From: Bradyrhizobium algeriense
GTDB taxonomy: Bacteria > Pseudomonadota > Alphaproteobacteria > Rhizobiales > Xanthobacteraceae
Assembly: GCF_036924595.1 (NCBI RefSeq)
Contig: NZ_JAZHRV010000001.1
Location: 310,001 to 374,000, forward strand
DNA length: 64,000 nt
Direction of reading: 5' to 3'
Shown one piece after another: positions 26,631 through 36,244 of this stretch. A program made the position numbers and the translations under genes. The notes below the pieces were generated by a model. That model was not told the origin of the DNA. It saw only the letters and a list, made by a program, of their open reading frames with translations, and searched no databases. The stretch's first letter is position 1; each line of letters starts with the position of its first letter.

Positions 26631-26795
26631 TTGTGAAGTCAAGCCGCATCCGCCCACCGGAAACCTGTTTTTTTCGATTGGCCGTCCGGCAAGATTCTTC
26701 GCGACGCCGGGTGGTGTGGATGTCGGGGAAAAATATCTGCCGGAAGGCGGACGATCTTTGCGAACCGAATTGGCCGAACCAGGCAAGCGCAACGA

Positions 26796-27002
26796 TCAGG
26801 CGATGATATCGGGCGTGATCTGGTCTTCGATGAAGGCGATGCGGTCGCGCAATTGCAGTTTGCGTTTTTTCAGCCGCTGCAACCGCAGCAAGTCCGGCGC
26901 CGGCGACTGATGCAGCGCGTCGATCGCCGCATCGAGATCGCGATGCTCCTGCTGCAGCCGGGCGAGCTCGTTTTCTAGCTCACGCTCATCATCGTCGGTC
27001 AT
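26796..27002 (-). CDS. DUF465 (YdcH-like) small coiled-coil protein
   Basis: Protein of 68 residues: an acidic first helix (DDDERELENELARLQQEHRD), then LQRLKKRKLQLRDRIAFIED, the conserved pair of helices of the YdcH/DUF465 family. Function unknown. A second DUF465 gene lies 344 bases away on the opposite strand. Confidence 0.85.
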   Translation of the reverse strand: MTDDDERELENELARLQQEHRDLDAAIDALHQSPAPDLLRLQRLKKRKLQLRDRIAFIEDQITPDIIA

Positions 27003-27346
27003 GGTGTACGTTAGCTGAAAGCGCGATGAGGTTGTGAACGGATTATTCCTGGAGCGCGATAACTCTTCCTCGAATAGTCATCCCGCTCCAGCTCTTTGAT
27101 TTGAGCACAATCTCCGCGACAAACGCGGAACGCGTTGGCGCGGAGATCATGCTCTGGGCTGGCAGTGAATATCGTCCCTGCGAGGCCGGTCCGCAAGCTG
27201 ACCGGGTTCCCATACTCACGTTTGGTTACAGATAAATCCGAAAATATGACAGGCGCGATTCTGGATAACCATCGACAGATTCGCGGTCTGGTGTACACTC
27301 CCTCGTCCGGATCGAATCTGAGGTTCACCCACCGAGGAGATTTCGT
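27003..27346. repeat. Intergenic region with an AGCATGATC-type repeat (27050-27155)
   Basis: The stretch between two divergent DUF465 genes holds no gene. Its left half is an interspersed repeat with the core GCGACAAACGCGGAACGCGTT and flanks GCGGAGATCATGCTC; the same core recurs at 56440-56480. The right half (27160-27346) should contain the promoter of the plus-strand DUF465 gene, whose ribosome site is GAGGAGATTTCGT. Confidence 0.65.
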
Positions 27347-27532
27347 ATGGCACTACAGGCGCATCTTGTTGAACTTGAACGTAAACACAAGATCCTCGAG
27401 AATGAATTGCACGAAGCGCTCGTGCACCTCTCCACAGACGACCTGCAAATTGTCGAGTTGAAGCGCCGCAAGTTGATGGTCAAGGATGAGATCGAGCGGT
27501 TGAAGCATACCGTCGGCGAAACTCTCCACTAA
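27347..27532 (+). CDS. DUF465 (YdcH-like) small coiled-coil protein
   Basis: Protein of 61 residues, MALQAHLVELERKHKILENE followed by IVELKRRKLMVKDEIERLKH. Two helices with the basic motif KRRKL in the second identify DUF465. A ribosome site GAGGAG precedes the ATG. Function unknown; paralogue of the 26796-27002 protein but clearly diverged. Confidence 0.88.
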   Translation: MALQAHLVELERKHKILENELHEALVHLSTDDLQIVELKRRKLMVKDEIERLKHTVGETLH

Positions 27533-27608
27533 TCAGTCCAGCAAAGTATCGAAAATTCCCACGCGACCGGATGGGCGCCGCTGCGCTCATCCGTCCGCTC
27601 GCGGCCTG

Positions 27609-28712
27609 TTACATCGCCGCCAGCGCGCCGACATGATCGGCGATCGCGAGCGACGATGTCAGTCCCGGCGATTCGATACCGAACAGATTGATCAGCCCGG
27701 CGACGCCGTGATCGGCTGGGCCCTGAATCAGAAAATCCTGGGTAGCGACGGCCGGCGGCACGATCTTCGGCCGGATTCCGGAATAGCTCGGCATCAGCGC
27801 GCCGTCCGGCAGCGTCGGCCAGTAGCGCCGGATCGCGGGATAGAATCGCTCGGCACGGGCAGGATCCACCGCATAGTCGATGCTCTCGATCCATTCCACG
27901 TCGGGGCCGAAACGCGCCTGTCCCGCCATGTCGAGCGTCAGGTGCACGCCCAACCCGCCGGGCTCCGGCACCGGATAGATCAGGTGTGAAAACGGGGCCC
28001 GCGCGCTGCAGCTGAAATAATTGCCCTTGGCCAGATAGGCGCAGGGGATCAGCCCGATCGGCATGCCTTCGATGCTGCGCGCCAACGCGGGCGCGCCCAG
28101 CCCCGCCGCGTTGACGAGCAGGTTGCATGCAAGCGTCATCGGCACGTCGCCGCCGGCTTCGATTTCGATCCGGCCGGCGCCGGCCCGGGCGCTCAACAGC
28201 GGCGTGTGGAATGCGTAAGCCGCGCCGGCTTCTTCCGCGTCGCCCCGCAGCGCCAGCATGTAGGCGTGGCTGTCGATGATGCCGGTGGACGGCGAGAGCA
28301 GGGCGGCATCGCAGTTGAGCGCGGGCTCCAGCGCGCGCGCCGCCTCGCCCGTCAGCAACTGCAGATCGTCGACGCCATTGGCTTTGGCATGCGTGCGGAT
28401 CGACTGCAGTTTTTCGGTTTCGCTTGGTGTCGTCGCAACGATCAGCTTGCCGCAATTGCGATGGGGAATGCCGTGGTCGCGGCAATACTGGTAGAGCGCG
28501 CGCTTGCCGCTCACGCACATCTGCGCCATCAGGCTGCCCGCGCGGTAATAGATGCCGGCGTGGATCACCTCGCTGTTGCGGGAGGAGGTGATGGTGCCGA
28601 TGCCCTCAGCGGCCTCGAGCACGATCACTTCGCGGCCCGCCTGGGCCAGCCGTCGCGCGATCGCAAGCCCGATCACCCCCGCTCCGACGACGACGCTATC
28701 GACCTTGTCCAT
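27609..28712 (-). CDS. FAD-dependent oxidoreductase (L-2-hydroxyglutarate dehydrogenase-like)
   Basis: Flavoprotein of 367 residues of the DAO fold. The dinucleotide motif [20 protein letters not shown] opens the protein; [20 protein letters not shown] and [18 protein letters not shown] near the end match LhgO-type enzymes that oxidise L-2-hydroxyglutarate and pass electrons to quinone. I start at the ATG at 28712; the frame extends upstream to 28796 but that part is Arg-rich and unlike the family. Confidence 0.9.
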   Translation of the reverse strand: MDKVDSVVVGAGVIGLAIARRLAQAGREVIVLEAAEGIGTITSSRNSEVIHAGIYYRAGSLMAQMCVSGKRALYQYCRDHGIPHRNCGKLIVATTPSETEKLQSIRTHAKANGVDDLQLLTGEAARALEPALNCDAALLSPSTGIIDSHAYMLALRGDAEEAGAAYAFHTPLLSARAGAGRIEIEAGGDVPMTLACNLLVNAAGLGAPALARSIEGMPIGLIPCAYLAKGNYFSCSARAPFSHLIYPVPEPGGLGVHLTLDMAGQARFGPDVEWIESIDYAVDPARAERFYPAIRRYWPTLPDGALMPSYSGIRPKIVPPAVATQDFLIQGPADHGVAGLINLFGIESPGLTSSLAIADHVGALAAM

Positions 28713-28970
28713 GTCAGCTTCGGACCTGAGAATCCGGCGTGGAGATCGGCGCCTGCCACGCACGGCAATCGTCGTTTCGTCCGCCGGAGCAGCCAAACAA
28801 CCCGTTGGTTTGGTTCGAAATACGCCGCGAACGCCGTCTTGTTAGTGAAGCATTAATCATGTCAGGCCAATTGCCGTAATTTGGGTCGCATTTTAGAATT
28901 GCAGGGGTAGTCATTTACCCGATCCAAACCCGTCAAGCCAGACACTCCGCCCGGAAACCTCGGGTGGGTA

Positions 28971-31676
28971 ATGACTGACAGGAACCGGCAGGCAGGACGG
29001 AAGAATTCGATTCCGGCGCAGGCCCTCGTCTGTCTGCTCGCCATTGCTGCGCCGTGCGGAATTGCGTGGGCTGCCGCGCCTTCCGCGGGCTTTGCCCCGG
29101 CGAGCTATATCGGCGAACTCGATCCCAATCTGGTGTGGGAACTCCTGCTCGGGGGGATTGCCGTCGTTTCCTTCCTGGTCGCGATCGGGATCTGGATACT
29201 GGCGGCGTTGCGCGGGGCCAAGAGCGCACAATTGCAGCGTAGCGCATTCATCGGTTCGGCGCTCAACACGCTCAACCAGGGCGTGATGATCACCAACGCG
29301 CAAAACCGCGTGGTCTTCTGCAACGACCGCTTTCTCGAAATGTACGGGCTCAGCCGCGCCGAGATTTCGAGGTCCATGACCGGCCGCGAACTGGCCGAAC
29401 TGCGCCTCGCGCGGGGCCTGATCAATCTTACCGTCGACGAGTTCAGCAAGCTTGCCCGCCGCCCGGAAGGCGTTGTCACCGAACTGCCGGGCGGGCGATC
29501 GGTGCTTTCGAAGATCTTCAACCTGCCCAATGGCGGGACGATCGGAACGCACGAAGATTGCACGGAGCAGCGCCAGCTGTCGCGCAAACTGGCATCGACC
29601 ACCAAATTTCTGGAATCGGTGCTCGACAACGTTCCGGTCTGCGTCGCCGCCAAGAACATCGACGACGGCCGCTATATCTTCGCCAACCGCGCGTTCGAAC
29701 GATTCTCGCGCTTCTCCCGTGATCACATCATCGGCAAGCGCGCCGACGAAATCTTCCGGCCGGAAACCGCGAACAGCATCGAGACGGCGGACCAGGCGGC
29801 GATAACGGCGCCGGAAGGCTATCATCGCAGTGAATATTCCGTCGAGCGGGGCGACGACAAGCGCGTTCTGTCCTCCAATCGCGTGGTCGCGCGCAACGAG
29901 AACAACAAGCCTGAATTCCTGATCTCGCTGTTCGACGACGTCACCGATCGGCGGTCGCTGTCGCGCGAGCTCGAAAACACCAAGAAGTTCCTGGAACTAG
30001 TGGTGGACAACATCCCGGTGTCGCTGATCGTGGAGCGCATCAGCGACGGGCGGTATCTGCTCGCCAACCGCAGCGCCGAGACCATTCTCAATCGCCGCCG
30101 CGAGGATGCCACCGGCCTTACCGCCGCCGACATCTTCAATCCGCGCGAAGCCAAGCTGATCATCGCGCGCGACGAGGCCGCGATCAAGAAGCGCGGCCTG
30201 CTCACCGAAGAGCACCCGATCTCCACCAAGGACGGGCTGCGGCTGTTCCTGACCCGCCGCATGACGGTTCTCGACGAGGCCGGCGAGCCGCAATACCTGA
30301 TCAAGACCCACGAGGACGTCACCGACCGCCGCCAGACCGAATCGCGGATGGCGCACATGGCCTATCATGACGGCCTGACCGATCTGCCGAACCGCGCCGC
30401 CTTCCTGCAGGCGCTGGCGCAGATGATCGAGGCCTGTGCCGGCACCGACGAAGAATTTGCCGTGCTATGCGTCGACCTCGACGGCCTGAAGGAAATCAAC
30501 GACGTGTTCGGCCACGCGATGGGCGACAAGCTGCTGATCGAGGTCGCCGGCCGCATCCAGGCCAGCGCCCGTGGCGGCGTGGTGGCCCGGCTGTCCGGTG
30601 ACGAGTTCGGCCTGATCATCGACGGCAAGCAGCCGGAGGCCGGCAAGGCGCTCGCCGAAAAACTCGCGCAAACGCTGTCGGACGAATTCGTGATCGACGG
30701 CAAGTCGGTGCGCACCGGTGTCACCACCGGCATCTCGGTATTTCCGCATCACGGCTCGGAGGCGGCTTCGCTGCTCGCCAATTCCGGCGCGGCGCTGTTC
30801 CGCGCCAAGCAGAAGTCGCGCGGCTCGATCAGCATCTTCGCGCCCGAGATGGATCAGCAGATCCGCGACCGCCGCGTGCTGCATCAGGATCTCTCGATGG
30901 CGATCAGGAACGGCGAATTGTCGTTGCACTATCAGCCGCAGGCCGCGTCGGGCGCAACGATCGCGGCCAGCAAGGTCATCGGCTTCGAAGCGCTGGCGCG
31001 CTGGATGCATCCGATGCGCGGCTTCGTGTCGCCGGGCGAGTTCATTCCGCTGGCGGAAGAAAGCGGCCTGATCGTCGAAATGGGCGTTTGGATCCTGCGC
31101 GAAGCCTGCCGGGAGGCCGCCTCCTGGCCGGTGCCGATGCAGATCGCCGTCAACCTGTCGCCGGCGCAGTTCATGCATGGCGACGTGGTCAGCCTGGTGC
31201 ATTCGATCCTGCTCGAAACTGGCCTCGCCCCCGACCGGCTCGAGCTCGAAATCACCGAGGGCGTGCTGATCGAGGATTTCGATCGTGGCCTCGCGCTGTT
31301 GCGGCGGTTGAAGGCGCTCGGCGTGCGCATCTCGATGGACGATTTCGGCTCCGGCTATTCCTCGCTGAGCTATCTGCAGGCGTTCCCGTTCGACAAGATC
31401 AAGATCGACCGCGCCTTTGTCATGAATCTCGGCCGCAACCCGCAGTCGGCGGCGATCGTCCGCGCCGTCATCGATCTCGGCCACGGCCTCGAAATGTCGA
31501 TCGTTGCCGAAGGCGTGGAGACCCAGGAGCAACTCAGCTTCCTTAGCGACGAGGGCTGCGATGCGGTGCAGGGCTATTTCCTCGGCAAGCCCCAGCCGAT
31601 CGGGCACTACGACGCGCTGGTCGGCCGCAGCGCCGCAAAAGGCGTCGAAAGCGAACGCAAGCTCGCCAGCGCCTGA
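28971..31676 (+). CDS. Membrane PAS-PAS-PAS-GGDEF-EAL protein
   Basis: Cyclic di-GMP enzyme of 901 residues. Two N-terminal hydrophobic segments (about residues 17-35 and 55-78) anchor it. Three PAS-like domains follow (starting near NTLNQGVMITNAQNRV, FLESVLDNVPVCVAA and FLELVVDNIPVSLIV). The GGDEF site is RLSGDEFGLII, with Ser for the first Gly, so cyclase activity may be reduced. The EAL domain looks catalytic: GFEALARW, NLSPAQF, EITEGV, DDFGSGYSSL, KIDRAF and AEGVET. It is therefore probably a sensor-controlled phosphodiesterase. Monocistronic. Confidence 0.93.
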   Translation: MTDRNRQAGRKNSIPAQALVCLLAIAAPCGIAWAAAPSAGFAPASYIGELDPNLVWELLLGGIAVVSFLVAIGIWILAALRGAKSAQLQRSAFIGSALNTLNQGVMITNAQNRVVFCNDRFLEMYGLSRAEISRSMTGRELAELRLARGLINLTVDEFSKLARRPEGVVTELPGGRSVLSKIFNLPNGGTIGTHEDCTEQRQLSRKLASTTKFLESVLDNVPVCVAAKNIDDGRYIFANRAFERFSRFSRDHIIGKRADEIFRPETANSIETADQAAITAPEGYHRSEYSVERGDDKRVLSSNRVVARNENNKPEFLISLFDDVTDRRSLSRELENTKKFLELVVDNIPVSLIVERISDGRYLLANRSAETILNRRREDATGLTAADIFNPREAKLIIARDEAAIKKRGLLTEEHPISTKDGLRLFLTRRMTVLDEAGEPQYLIKTHEDVTDRRQTESRMAHMAYHDGLTDLPNRAAFLQALAQMIEACAGTDEEFAVLCVDLDGLKEINDVFGHAMGDKLLIEVAGRIQASARGGVVARLSGDEFGLIIDGKQPEAGKALAEKLAQTLSDEFVIDGKSVRTGVTTGISVFPHHGSEAASLLANSGAALFRAKQKSRGSISIFAPEMDQQIRDRRVLHQDLSMAIRNGELSLHYQPQAASGATIAASKVIGFEALARWMHPMRGFVSPGEFIPLAEESGLIVEMGVWILREACREAASWPVPMQIAVNLSPAQFMHGDVVSLVHSILLETGLAPDRLELEITEGVLIEDFDRGLALLRRLKALGVRISMDDFGSGYSSLSYLQAFPFDKIKIDRAFVMNLGRNPQSAAIVRAVIDLGHGLEMSIVAEGVETQEQLSFLSDEGCDAVQGYFLGKPQPIGHYDALVGRSAAKGVESERKLASA

Positions 31677-31688
31677 TTTCGCGAAATC
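31675..31688. promoter_or_regulatory. Perfect palindrome at the end of the GGDEF-EAL gene
   Basis: GATTTCGCGAAATC is a 14-base perfect palindrome that begins within the stop codon. The words CGATTTCGCG and TTTCGCGATTTG recur in the next 80 bases. No function can be assigned. Confidence 0.3.
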
Positions 31689-31845
31689 GCAGCGGCGTTG
31701 CATCGGGTGCAAGGCCTACAGATCCGATTTCGCGCGTGACCTCTCGGCTTTTCGCGATTTGATTTCGGCGAGAGCCTGGCTTGCCTTCCCCTGAGGGCCC
31801 GGCTATTTTGGCTCGATACCTGATCGAGATAGGGAGGGCTGCGCG

Positions 31846-31917
31846 GTGACGACATTTTTGCGGCACTATCGCCAGCTCGGCCCTGTCAACGCCCTGCAAA
31901 TGAGTTTGCAGGGCTGA
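31846..31917 (+). promoter_or_regulatory. 23-codon leader ORF ending in a hairpin, upstream of ABC-F gene
   Basis: A GTG at 31846 with an excellent ribosome site (AGGGAGGG, 31831-31838) opens the short peptide VTTFLRHYRQLGPVNALQMS plus LQG and stops at 31917. Its last codons lie inside a perfect 10-bp hairpin: GCCCTGCAAA (31891-31900), loop TGAG, TTTGCAGGGC (31905-31914). A second stem, CTCGAT-acctg-ATCGAG, lies just before it at 31812-31828. The ABC-F gene starts 172 bases later. This resembles the ribosome-stalling leaders that control several antibiotic-resistance ABC-F genes, but that link is inference. The rest of 31677-32089 has no other gene. Confidence 0.45.
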
Positions 31918-32089
31918 CCAGAGGCTTTTCCGAAAATCTCTTCCTGGTCTGCCCTCGTGGCAATGCGGCGTCGAACGCCTGATCGTTCGCGGCCGCATTT
32001 GTGTAGCTCGCCGCGCTCCAACACGAACATCCGACGATGGCTGCATGCCCCGGACGCCGTGTTTGGCCGGCAAGACCAGGGAAACGATC

Positions 32090-33616
32090 ATGACCCTTAT
32101 CAATATTCGCAATCTTGGCGTGACGTTGAACGCGCCGCTGTTTTCCCGACTGGACCTTTCCGTCAATCCCGGTGACCGCATCGGGCTCGTCGCAGCCAAT
32201 GGGCGCGGCAAGACCACGCTGCTGCGCTGCATTGCAGGCATGGCGGAGCCGAGCGATGGCGAGATCATACGGTCGCGCGGGCTGACCATCGGCTATGTCG
32301 AGCAGGATGTATCGTCTGCGCTCGCGGATACGCCGTTCCACGCGGCGGTGCTCGACATGCTTCCCGTTGAACGACGGGCAAGTGAAGGCTGGAGGGTCGA
32401 CGTTGCCCTGGAATCGCTTGATGTGCCCGAGGCGCTGCGGGAGAGGCCGCTGAATCAACTAAGCGGCGGTTGGCAGCGGTTTGCCATGCTTGCCCGCATC
32501 GTGGTGGCTGAGGCTGATGTGTTGTTGCTCGACGAGCCGACCAACCATTTGGACCTCGCCAGGATTTGTCAGCTTGAAGCGTGGTTGAACGCGCTGCCAC
32601 GGGATATGCCGGTCGTGATGTCGAGCCATGACCGCGCCTTTCTCGACGCAACCACGAACCGCACGGTATTCTTGCGGCCCGAGCGGACGCAGATATTTTC
32701 GCTGCCCTATACGCAGGCGCGCGCCGCGCTGAGCGAGGCGGATGCCTCGGATGAGCGGCGCTACCGGCGTGACCTGAAGGCTGCCGGGCAGCTTCGTCAG
32801 CACGCTGCAAAGCTCAACAATATCGGCGTCAATTCCGGTAGCGACCTGCTGTTGCAGAAGACGAAGCAACTGAAGCAGCGGGCCGAGAAGCTGGAAGATG
32901 CGGCAAAGCCCGCCCACCTGGAACGATCCGCAGGGACGATCAAGCTCGCCAACCGCGAAACGCACGCCAAAGTTCTGATTGCGCTGGACGATGCCGCTGT
33001 CGCGGCCCCGGACGGCAGGTTGTTGTTCAAGACCGGCAAGCAGTTCATCTGCAAGGAAGACCGGATCGTGCTGCTGGGGCCGAACGGGGCGGGCAAGACC
33101 CGGCTTGTAGCGATGCTGCGTCAAGCGATCGAAAACCCGGAAGCCACGCAAGCCGGCATCAAGGTCTCGCAGTCGCTGGCGCTCGGCTATTGTGAACAGA
33201 ATCTTGCCGATCTTTCCGATGCCGACACGCCGATGCACACGATCGTCGGCCGTTTCGAGGTCGGCGATCAGCGTGCGCGCGCCTTGCTCGCCGGCGCAGG
33301 CTTGTCGGTTGCGATGCAAAGCCGTCCCATCGGCCGGCTTTCGGGCGGACAGAAGGCGCGTCTCGGCATGCTTCTGCTGCGGCTCGCCCAGCCAAACTTC
33401 TATCTGCTCGATGAGCCCACCAATCACCTGGATATCGAAGGACAGGAAGCGCTGGAAGACGAATTGCTGGCGCATCAGGCAAGCTGCCTGCTGGTTTCAC
33501 ACGACCGCAACTTCGTGCGAACGGTAGGAAACCGGTTCTGGCTGATCGAAAAGAAGAGGCTGGTGGAACTGGAAGGACCGGAGCGCTTTTTCGCATCGGT
33601 CGGCGCAACCGGCTAG
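32090..33616 (+). CDS. ABC-F family ATPase
   Basis: Soluble protein of about 508 residues with two ABC ATPase domains and no membrane segment. Domain 1 has AANGRGKTTLL, LSGGWQRFAMLA and LLLDEPTNHLD; domain 2 has LGPNGAGKTRLV, LSGGQKARLGML and YLLDEPTNHLDIEG. The linker between them (about residues 235-290) is Lys-rich and helical, as expected for the ribosome-contacting PtIM. ABC-F proteins act on the ribosomal E site as translation factors or antibiotic protectors. The ATG at 32090 follows AGGGAAACGATC. A possible leader peptide lies upstream. Confidence 0.93.
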   Translation: MTLINIRNLGVTLNAPLFSRLDLSVNPGDRIGLVAANGRGKTTLLRCIAGMAEPSDGEIIRSRGLTIGYVEQDVSSALADTPFHAAVLDMLPVERRASEGWRVDVALESLDVPEALRERPLNQLSGGWQRFAMLARIVVAEADVLLLDEPTNHLDLARICQLEAWLNALPRDMPVVMSSHDRAFLDATTNRTVFLRPERTQIFSLPYTQARAALSEADASDERRYRRDLKAAGQLRQHAAKLNNIGVNSGSDLLLQKTKQLKQRAEKLEDAAKPAHLERSAGTIKLANRETHAKVLIALDDAAVAAPDGRLLFKTGKQFICKEDRIVLLGPNGAGKTRLVAMLRQAIENPEATQAGIKVSQSLALGYCEQNLADLSDADTPMHTIVGRFEVGDQRARALLAGAGLSVAMQSRPIGRLSGGQKARLGMLLLRLAQPNFYLLDEPTNHLDIEGQEALEDELLAHQASCLLVSHDRNFVRTVGNRFWLIEKKRLVELEGPERFFASVGATG

Positions 33617-33729
33617 CGCGGCGGCTGCCCGGTTTTGCCTGGACTTGATTCATTTCCAGGAGCGACATCCACTTTTGGCCATCATGCCCTAGTGTAGTGA
33701 TGTCAGATTCTCTCTCACTAGCCTTGCGT

Positions 33730-35199
33730 ATGGCGGACTACGATCTCGCGATCATTGGCGGCGGATTGAACGGCGTCAGCATCGCGCGCGACGCCGCTGG
33801 ACGGGGCTTGCGCGTGATCCTGCTAGAGCAGGGCGATCTCGGCGCGGGCGCCTCCTCGGCCTCGCCGCGGCTGATCCATGGCGATCTCGCAGGCCTGGAG
33901 CGCCGGCATTTCCTTCGCGTCCGTTCGGCGCTGGCCGAGCGCGACGTCTGGCTCAGGATAGCGCCGCATCTGGTTCGCCCGATGCGGTTTGCTATCCCTG
34001 CCCATTCCGACGAACGCCCGGCCTGGCAGTTGCGCTCATGGCTGCTGTTGTACGACCGGCTGGCCTCGCGCAGCGGTCTGCCGGCCTCGGCGACCGTCGA
34101 CGTCACCCACCATCCCGTGGGCAACGCGCTGAAGCGCCCGTTCGGCACCGCCTTCGAATATTCTGACTGCGTCGTGGACGATTCCCGGCTGGTGGTTCTC
34201 ATCGCCGTCGATGCTGCGGCGCGTGGCGCGGTGATTCGCACCGGCGCGCGCTGCACCCGGGCCGAACGCGGCAAGGAATGGCGGCTGGCGACGAAAGATC
34301 GCGGCTTTCGCCAGATCGTCACGGCCAGGGCGGTCGCCAACGCTACCGGCGCCTGGACGCCGTCGGTCGCCGAGACGGTGTTGCGCGTGCCGCCGCCTAA
34401 GGTGGCCGCCGTACAGATGGACCAGATCGTCGTCCGCCGCCTGTTCGACAGCGACAACGTCTATGTGTTCCAGAACAGCGACGGACAGCTGATTTTCGCC
34501 AGTCCCTATGAGCGCGATTTTACCCTGATCGGCACCGCCAGCCATGCCTTCAAGGGCGATCCCGCCATCGTCGCGATGGCGGCTGGCGACGTCGCCTATC
34601 TCTGCGATGCGGCGAACCGCTATTTCCGCGAGCGGATCGAGACGGTCGACGTGGTGCGCACGCTTTCGGGCGCCAACATGGTGCCGGCTTCCGCAGGCGG
34701 GCGACATCAGCGCGATGGGGCGATAACGCTCGACCATGGGCGCGGCAAGGCGCCGCTGCTCAATATTTTCGGCGGCGACGTCACCACCTCGCGGCTGCGC
34801 GCGGAGCGGGCGGTGTCGAAGCTGACGCCGTTCTATCCGATGTCGGCGCGCTGGACCGCGAAGGCACCGCTGCCCGGCGGCGATTTTGCCTGGGATTGTT
34901 TTGACAACGAGGTGGATGAAGTACGCGAGCGCTGGCGGTTTCTCGGCGAGGACCAGGCGAGGCGTCTGGTCGCCGCCTACGGGTCGAACGCCAAGGAGAT
35001 CCTCGGTGACGTCAAGGCGCGCAGCGACCTCGGCCCGGCCTTCGGGCCGGAATTGACGGGAGCCGAAGTACGCTATCTCATGCAAAAGGAATGGGCGCGT
35101 TTTCCGGACGACGTCTTGTGGCGGCGCACCAAGCTCGGCCTCACCATGCCGCCGGCGGATCGCGAGGCGCTGGCTGCGTTCATGGCGGCGCCCGTGTGA
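33730..35199 (+). CDS. glpD: Glycerol-3-phosphate dehydrogenase (FAD)
   Basis: Membrane-associated flavoenzyme oxidising sn-glycerol-3-phosphate to dihydroxyacetone phosphate and feeding the quinone pool. About 489 residues: FAD motif [20 protein letters not shown], then [20 protein letters not shown], and the C-terminal DAO_C domain near [20 protein letters not shown]. Upstream in-frame starts exist at 33697 (GTG) and 33700 (ATG), none with a clear ribosome site; I chose the Met that begins the family-typical [12 protein letters not shown]. The cyclase gene follows closely. Confidence 0.92.
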   Translation: MADYDLAIIGGGLNGVSIARDAAGRGLRVILLEQGDLGAGASSASPRLIHGDLAGLERRHFLRVRSALAERDVWLRIAPHLVRPMRFAIPAHSDERPAWQLRSWLLLYDRLASRSGLPASATVDVTHHPVGNALKRPFGTAFEYSDCVVDDSRLVVLIAVDAAARGAVIRTGARCTRAERGKEWRLATKDRGFRQIVTARAVANATGAWTPSVAETVLRVPPPKVAAVQMDQIVVRRLFDSDNVYVFQNSDGQLIFASPYERDFTLIGTASHAFKGDPAIVAMAAGDVAYLCDAANRYFRERIETVDVVRTLSGANMVPASAGGRHQRDGAITLDHGRGKAPLLNIFGGDVTTSRLRAERAVSKLTPFYPMSARWTAKAPLPGGDFAWDCFDNEVDEVRERWRFLGEDQARRLVAAYGSNAKEILGDVKARSDLGPAFGPELTGAEVRYLMQKEWARFPDDVLWRRTKLGLTMPPADREALAAFMAAPV

Positions 35200-35213
35200 A
35201 GAATGGATCGGAC

Positions 35214-36230
35214 ATGCGGCGTGTGATCAGGCCAACTGTTTTCCTGGCCATTATCGGCCTGCTCGGGGGCATAGCCTATCGCTACTTCATTGACGATCCG
35301 ATCGAAGCAACGCTGCCGTACTATCTCCGGAGCAGCTTGCATGGGATGGGCATAACACTGGCCGCCTGGGGTGTTCATCTCTATTTCACGTCGCGACGAA
35401 GTGCGTGGATCAGCAAGTGGCCGCTGCTGATGGATCTGGCGGTGCGCTCCGCGACCATGGCTATCGTCGTCGCGAGCACGGCGCTGGTCTTGCAGGTGAC
35501 GCTGTACGCAGAATGGATCAAGACGAAGTGGCTGATCGAGCAGCTTCCCGGCATCGTTGCGATCAGCTTCTTCCCGTCCCTGCTCGTCTTGTCAGCCTTT
35601 GAACTGACACGGCTGATCGGAAGCCGTGTGCTGTTCAATGTGGCGCTTGGGCGATACCGAAGCCCGGTGCGGGAAGCGCGCGTGCTGATGTTCCTTGATC
35701 TCGCAGGCTCGACATCGCTCGCCGAGTCGATGGGAGAATTGCGCGTGCAAGGCCTGCTCACCCGCTTCTTCTTCGACATCGACGGCGCAATCGTCGCGCA
35801 TGGCGGCGAGGTTCACGCCTATGTCGGCGATGAGGTCATCGTGACGTGGCCGCTTGACGAGCGGATGTCGGGCGGACGCTGCATCGACTGCTTCTTCGCG
35901 ATTGCCGACAGCATTGCGGAAAGAGCGGACTCGTATCGCCAGGAGTTCGGCACGGTGCCGAGCTTCCGCGCCGGTCTGCATGCCGGTCACGTGGTGATCA
36001 GCGAGTGCGGCAGCTCGCGCCGACAGCTTGCCTATTTCGGCGATACCGTGAACGTGACGGCGCGGCTGCAGGAGCACTGCAAGGAGGTTGGCCGGAATTT
36101 GCTGGTGTCGGCCGAGTTGTTGCGCCACATGAAGCTCAAGCCGGCTTTCGCCGTGGAAGCACTCGGGGAGGCGCGCTTGCGGGGTCGCGCGGCGGCAATC
36201 GAGGTATTTGCCGTCGAGCGCCGTAGCTGA
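35214..36230 (+). CDS. Membrane class III adenylate/guanylate cyclase
   Basis: Protein of about 338 residues. The first 140 residues contain four to five hydrophobic helices; the rest is a class III cyclase domain. Visible catalytic residues: metal-binding Asp in [13 protein letters not shown], second metal Asp in [12 protein letters not shown], and the substrate/transition-state block [17 protein letters not shown]. The base-selecting Asp of FGDTVN suggests ATP, thus cAMP. It starts 15 bases after glpD and may be co-transcribed; a GTG overlapping the glpD stop (35193) is an alternative start. Confidence 0.88.
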   Translation: MRRVIRPTVFLAIIGLLGGIAYRYFIDDPIEATLPYYLRSSLHGMGITLAAWGVHLYFTSRRSAWISKWPLLMDLAVRSATMAIVVASTALVLQVTLYAEWIKTKWLIEQLPGIVAISFFPSLLVLSAFELTRLIGSRVLFNVALGRYRSPVREARVLMFLDLAGSTSLAESMGELRVQGLLTRFFFDIDGAIVAHGGEVHAYVGDEVIVTWPLDERMSGGRCIDCFFAIADSIAERADSYRQEFGTVPSFRAGLHAGHVVISECGSSRRQLAYFGDTVNVTARLQEHCKEVGRNLLVSAELLRHMKLKPAFAVEALGEARLRGRAAAIEVFAVERRS

Positions 36231-36244
36231 TCTCACGGACGACT

